Source of the DNA: Treponema sp. UBA3819
GTDB taxonomy: Bacteria > Spirochaetota > Spirochaetia > Treponematales > Treponemataceae
Direction: 5' to 3'
Assembly (NCBI GenBank): GCA_002369025.1
Contig: DFDV01000054.1
Location: forward strand, 6,533-20,934
DNA length: 14,402 nucleotides
Shown: positions 12,382-14,402 of the stretch, piece after piece
Numbering within the stretch: the stretch's first letter is position 1
How the letters are laid out: each line of letters begins with the position of its first letter
Notes under the pieces: generated by a model
Seen by the model: only the letters and a program-made list of their open reading frames with translations
The model's database searches: none
Told to the model about the DNA's origin: nothing
Made by a program: the position numbers and the translations under genes

Positions 12382-13113
12382 CTAAATAATGTGTGTTCTC
12401 AATTCTTCTGCAGAATTTACAATCAGTCTGGCTCCGTGTTCTTTGAGAAAATCCGGGCTTCTAAAACCCCAGCTCACGCTTATGCAGTCAATTCCAGCAT
12501 TGCGGGCTGTCTGAATGTCTACATCGCTGTCTCCAATGTATACGCTTTCTGACTTTCCTGCATTGAACTTTTCCAAAATGGAATAAATACTGTCTGGTTC
12601 AGGTTTTCGCCTGATTCCTTGCCGCTCACCAATGGCAAAATCAAAAAGTCCTGGAAAATAGCCTGCACACAATTTCTGAACACCGTAATCTGCCTTGTTG
12701 GAGACAACTGCAGTCCTTACCCCCTCTGCCCGCAAAGCCTGCAAAAGTTCAGGAATACCGTCATAGGGACAGGTCTTATCAGCACAGTGAATTTTATAGT
12801 GTTCTGTAAATGCTGCGTGTACCCGGTCGATAAGTGCAATAAAGGCTTCTTTTTCAGAGGGGGGTAGTGACTGGTCTAAAAAAGGCTGAACTGCGGCCCC
12901 TTCTATAACAGGCACCCCCTCTGCTGCACAGACAGAACGTACCATCAGGTTGCGGATTCCGTTTCCCACAAATTGACGCACTTCATCAATTGTACGCACT
13001 GCAAGACCATTTTGAGAAAGTGCATAATTAACGCTTGCGGCAAGATCGTCCAGTGTGTTGAGAATCGTGCCGTCAAGGTCAAAAATTGCGAGCGAGTAGC
13101 GGGTATTGTGCAT
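12382..13113 (-). CDS. HAD-superfamily phosphatase, phosphoglycolate-phosphatase-like
   Basis: 243 residues with all HAD motifs: DLDGT (D12 nucleophile, D14), VVSNK (S138), RRKPEPD (K170) and GDSDVD (194-199). The helical cap lies between residues ~18 and ~110, as in subfamily IA (Gph, PgmB, PpaX). The substrate cannot be read from sequence; 2-phosphoglycolate or another small phosphoester is the usual guess. The gene starts 11 bases after the flavodiiron stop codon on the same strand, so the two are probably cotranscribed. There is no strong RBS. The cap holds a somewhat longer Pro/Ala-rich stretch (about 68-95) than the shortest Gph proteins. Confidence 0.85.
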   Translation of the reverse strand: MHNTRYSLAIFDLDGTILNTLDDLAASVNYALSQNGLAVRTIDEVRQFVGNGIRNLMVRSVCAAEGVPVIEGAAVQPFLDQSLPPSEKEAFIALIDRVHAAFTEHYKIHCADKTCPYDGIPELLQALRAEGVRTAVVSNKADYGVQKLCAGYFPGLFDFAIGERQGIRRKPEPDSIYSILEKFNAGKSESVYIGDSDVDIQTARNAGIDCISVSWGFRSPDFLKEHGARLIVNSAEELRTHII

Positions 13114-13124
13114 TTCAGTTTTTT

Positions 13125-14285
13125 CTATTGCAGAATTTCATCTGCCAGTTTTTCAAGCTGTGCCACCGTGTCTGCTGTCATTGCAATTTTTACGGTTACT
13201 TTTGTGTCGCAAATCGTAATATTTTTGCTTTCTGCGAACATTGCGGTCATAGCCTTGATTGCCATTGGTGCCCAGCTGCCATTTTCGATGAAGGCAATTT
13301 TTCTGTTCTGATAGTTGCGTTCCGTCAGATGGTCAATAAATTCGCGCATTGTGGGGAATACGCCGCCGTTGTAGGTTGTTGTGGCAAGAACGAGTTTTCC
13401 ATAGCGGAAAGCATCTTCTACGCACTCATAGGTGTCTTCCCGGGCGAGGTCAGAAATTGCAACTTTGGGACAGCCTTTTGCCTTAAGGATTTCAGCAAGC
13501 TTTTCTGCAACTTCTTTTGTATTTCCGTAAACTGAAGTATACAGGAGACAGACACCTTCGCTTTCCACACCATAACTTGACCATGTGTTGTAGGTATCAA
13601 GGTAATATTTGATGTTGTCGTTCAGCACTGGTCCGTGAAGAGGGGCTATTGTCTTAATTTCAAGACCGGCTGCTTTTTTCAGAACTGCCTGCACATTTGC
13701 GCCAAATTTTCCAACGATGCCAAAGTAATAACGGCGTGCTTCGCATGCCCAGCCTTCCGGGTCGTCATAATCATTTGCACCAAATTTTCCGAATGCATCT
13801 GCGCTGAAAAGCACTTTGTCTGTTTTATCATAGGTAAAAAGAACTTCCGGCCAGTGTACACTTGGTGCACCGATAAACTGCAGGACATGTTTTCCCAGTT
13901 CCAGACTTGAGCCTTCTGCTACGACCACTTGTCTGTCTGCAAAATCTGTTCCGAAATAGTTTTTCATCAGGTTGAATGCCATTTTTGAAGAAACGATTTT
14001 TGCATCCGGATATGTTTCAGCAAAACGCTTGATGTTTGCACTGTGATCCATTTCCATGTGCTGAACTACAAGATAGTCCGGATTTTTTCCATTCAGTACA
14101 GATTTGATTTTTGCCAGCCAGGCATCTCCAAAATGTGCATCCACACTGTCCATGATTGCAATTTTTTCATCAATAATTGCATAGGAATTGTAAGCCATAC
14201 CGTTTGGAACATCAAACTGACCTTCAAAAAGGTCGATTTCATGATCATCCACACCAACATATTTTATTGAATCGTTAATATTCAT
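13125..14285 (-). CDS. fprA: Flavodiiron protein (A-type flavoprotein)
   Basis: 386 residues. Reduces O2 to water, or NO to N2O, in anaerobes; cytoplasmic. The N-terminal metallo-beta-lactamase-like domain has the full diiron ligand set: H76-M-E78-M-D80-H81, H144, D163 and H217. The C-terminal flavodoxin domain binds FMN through the loop YTSVYGNTKEVA (249-260), and ATTTYNGGVFP and ENGSWAP supply the other FMN loops. Length is normal for the class without rubredoxin fusion. GGGAG at 14292-14296 and a sigma-70 promoter precede the start. The HAD gene follows 11 bases downstream. O2 versus NO preference cannot be told from sequence. Confidence 0.93.
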   Translation of the reverse strand: MNINDSIKYVGVDDHEIDLFEGQFDVPNGMAYNSYAIIDEKIAIMDSVDAHFGDAWLAKIKSVLNGKNPDYLVVQHMEMDHSANIKRFAETYPDAKIVSSKMAFNLMKNYFGTDFADRQVVVAEGSSLELGKHVLQFIGAPSVHWPEVLFTYDKTDKVLFSADAFGKFGANDYDDPEGWACEARRYYFGIVGKFGANVQAVLKKAAGLEIKTIAPLHGPVLNDNIKYYLDTYNTWSSYGVESEGVCLLYTSVYGNTKEVAEKLAEILKAKGCPKVAISDLAREDTYECVEDAFRYGKLVLATTTYNGGVFPTMREFIDHLTERNYQNRKIAFIENGSWAPMAIKAMTAMFAESKNITICDTKVTVKIAMTADTVAQLEKLADEILQ

Positions 14286-14322
14286 TTTCTGCTCCCATAT
14301 AAAATATTTTCTTTAGATTTTT

Positions 14323-14351
14323 ATAGTATATTTGCCTCAATTTGCTGTCAA
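14323..14351 (-). promoter_or_regulatory. Promoter of the flavodiiron gene
   Basis: Leftward TTGACA (14346-14351), a 17-bp spacer and TACTAT (14323-14328). The -35 is consensus. Confidence 0.7.
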
Positions 14352-14402
14352 TAGATTTTTCCCTGCAGTTCTTGAACCGCTTAGAACAAAATCAGTCTTT
14401 TG

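Overview
The window looks like a spirochete chromosome, most likely Treponema (host-associated, anaerobic). The reasons are a BspA-type leucine-rich-repeat lipoprotein, a large fibronectin-III/FGE-sulfatase lipoprotein of the Treponema TvpA kind, loose lipoboxes, a flavodiiron protein, and GC-rich intergenic repeats in an AT-leaning background. Genus is inferred from protein style; no rRNA or other marker is present.

Layout. (1) 1-521: 3' end of uxaB (tagaturonate reductase) and its terminator. (2) 522-4455: an apparent inserted block holding a leftward XRE regulator, a divergent BspA-like lipoprotein, a four-helix membrane protein of unknown function and a GC-rich repeat. A second copy of the last 132 bases of uxaB (4456-4587) closes the block; 10 of its 11 differences are synonymous, as if an element had integrated in uxaB and replaced its tail. 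(3) 4588-5120: a strong promoter, a structured roughly 165-nt RNA with its own terminator, and a small PBECR4-like ORF. (4) 5134-8410: a second leftward XRE regulator divergent from a 914-residue lipoprotein (five FN3 domains, one other beta domain, and a C-terminal FGE/C-type-lectin domain) whose last ~40 codons resemble the variable region of a diversity-generating retroelement (DGR) target. A hairpin follows the stop codon. (5) 8458-10412: a lone PD-(D/E)XK nuclease, a second copy of the GC-rich repeat, a truncated XRE gene and a truncated ATPase. (6) 10439-11779: an AAA_14/DUF4143 ATPase with three 33-bp operator-like repeats in its promoter. (7) 11893-14285: ordinary leftward genes (YcgN-family protein, HAD phosphatase, flavodiiron protein).

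How it fits together. The accessory part, about 520-11,900, combines two regulator/lipoprotein switches, gene remnants, repeats and nuclease/ATPase genes, flanked by core metabolism. Each XRE gene shares a short intergenic region with its lipoprotein, and repeated operator-like sites lie there, so each regulator probably represses itself and its lipoprotein. The strongest candidate for an unusual system is the DGR-like surface lipoprotein, which would be diversified by a reverse transcriptase and template encoded elsewhere, since neither is in this window. The uxaB tail duplication and the promoter-RNA-terminator unit are next. All assignments come from reading the sequence; no database search was run.
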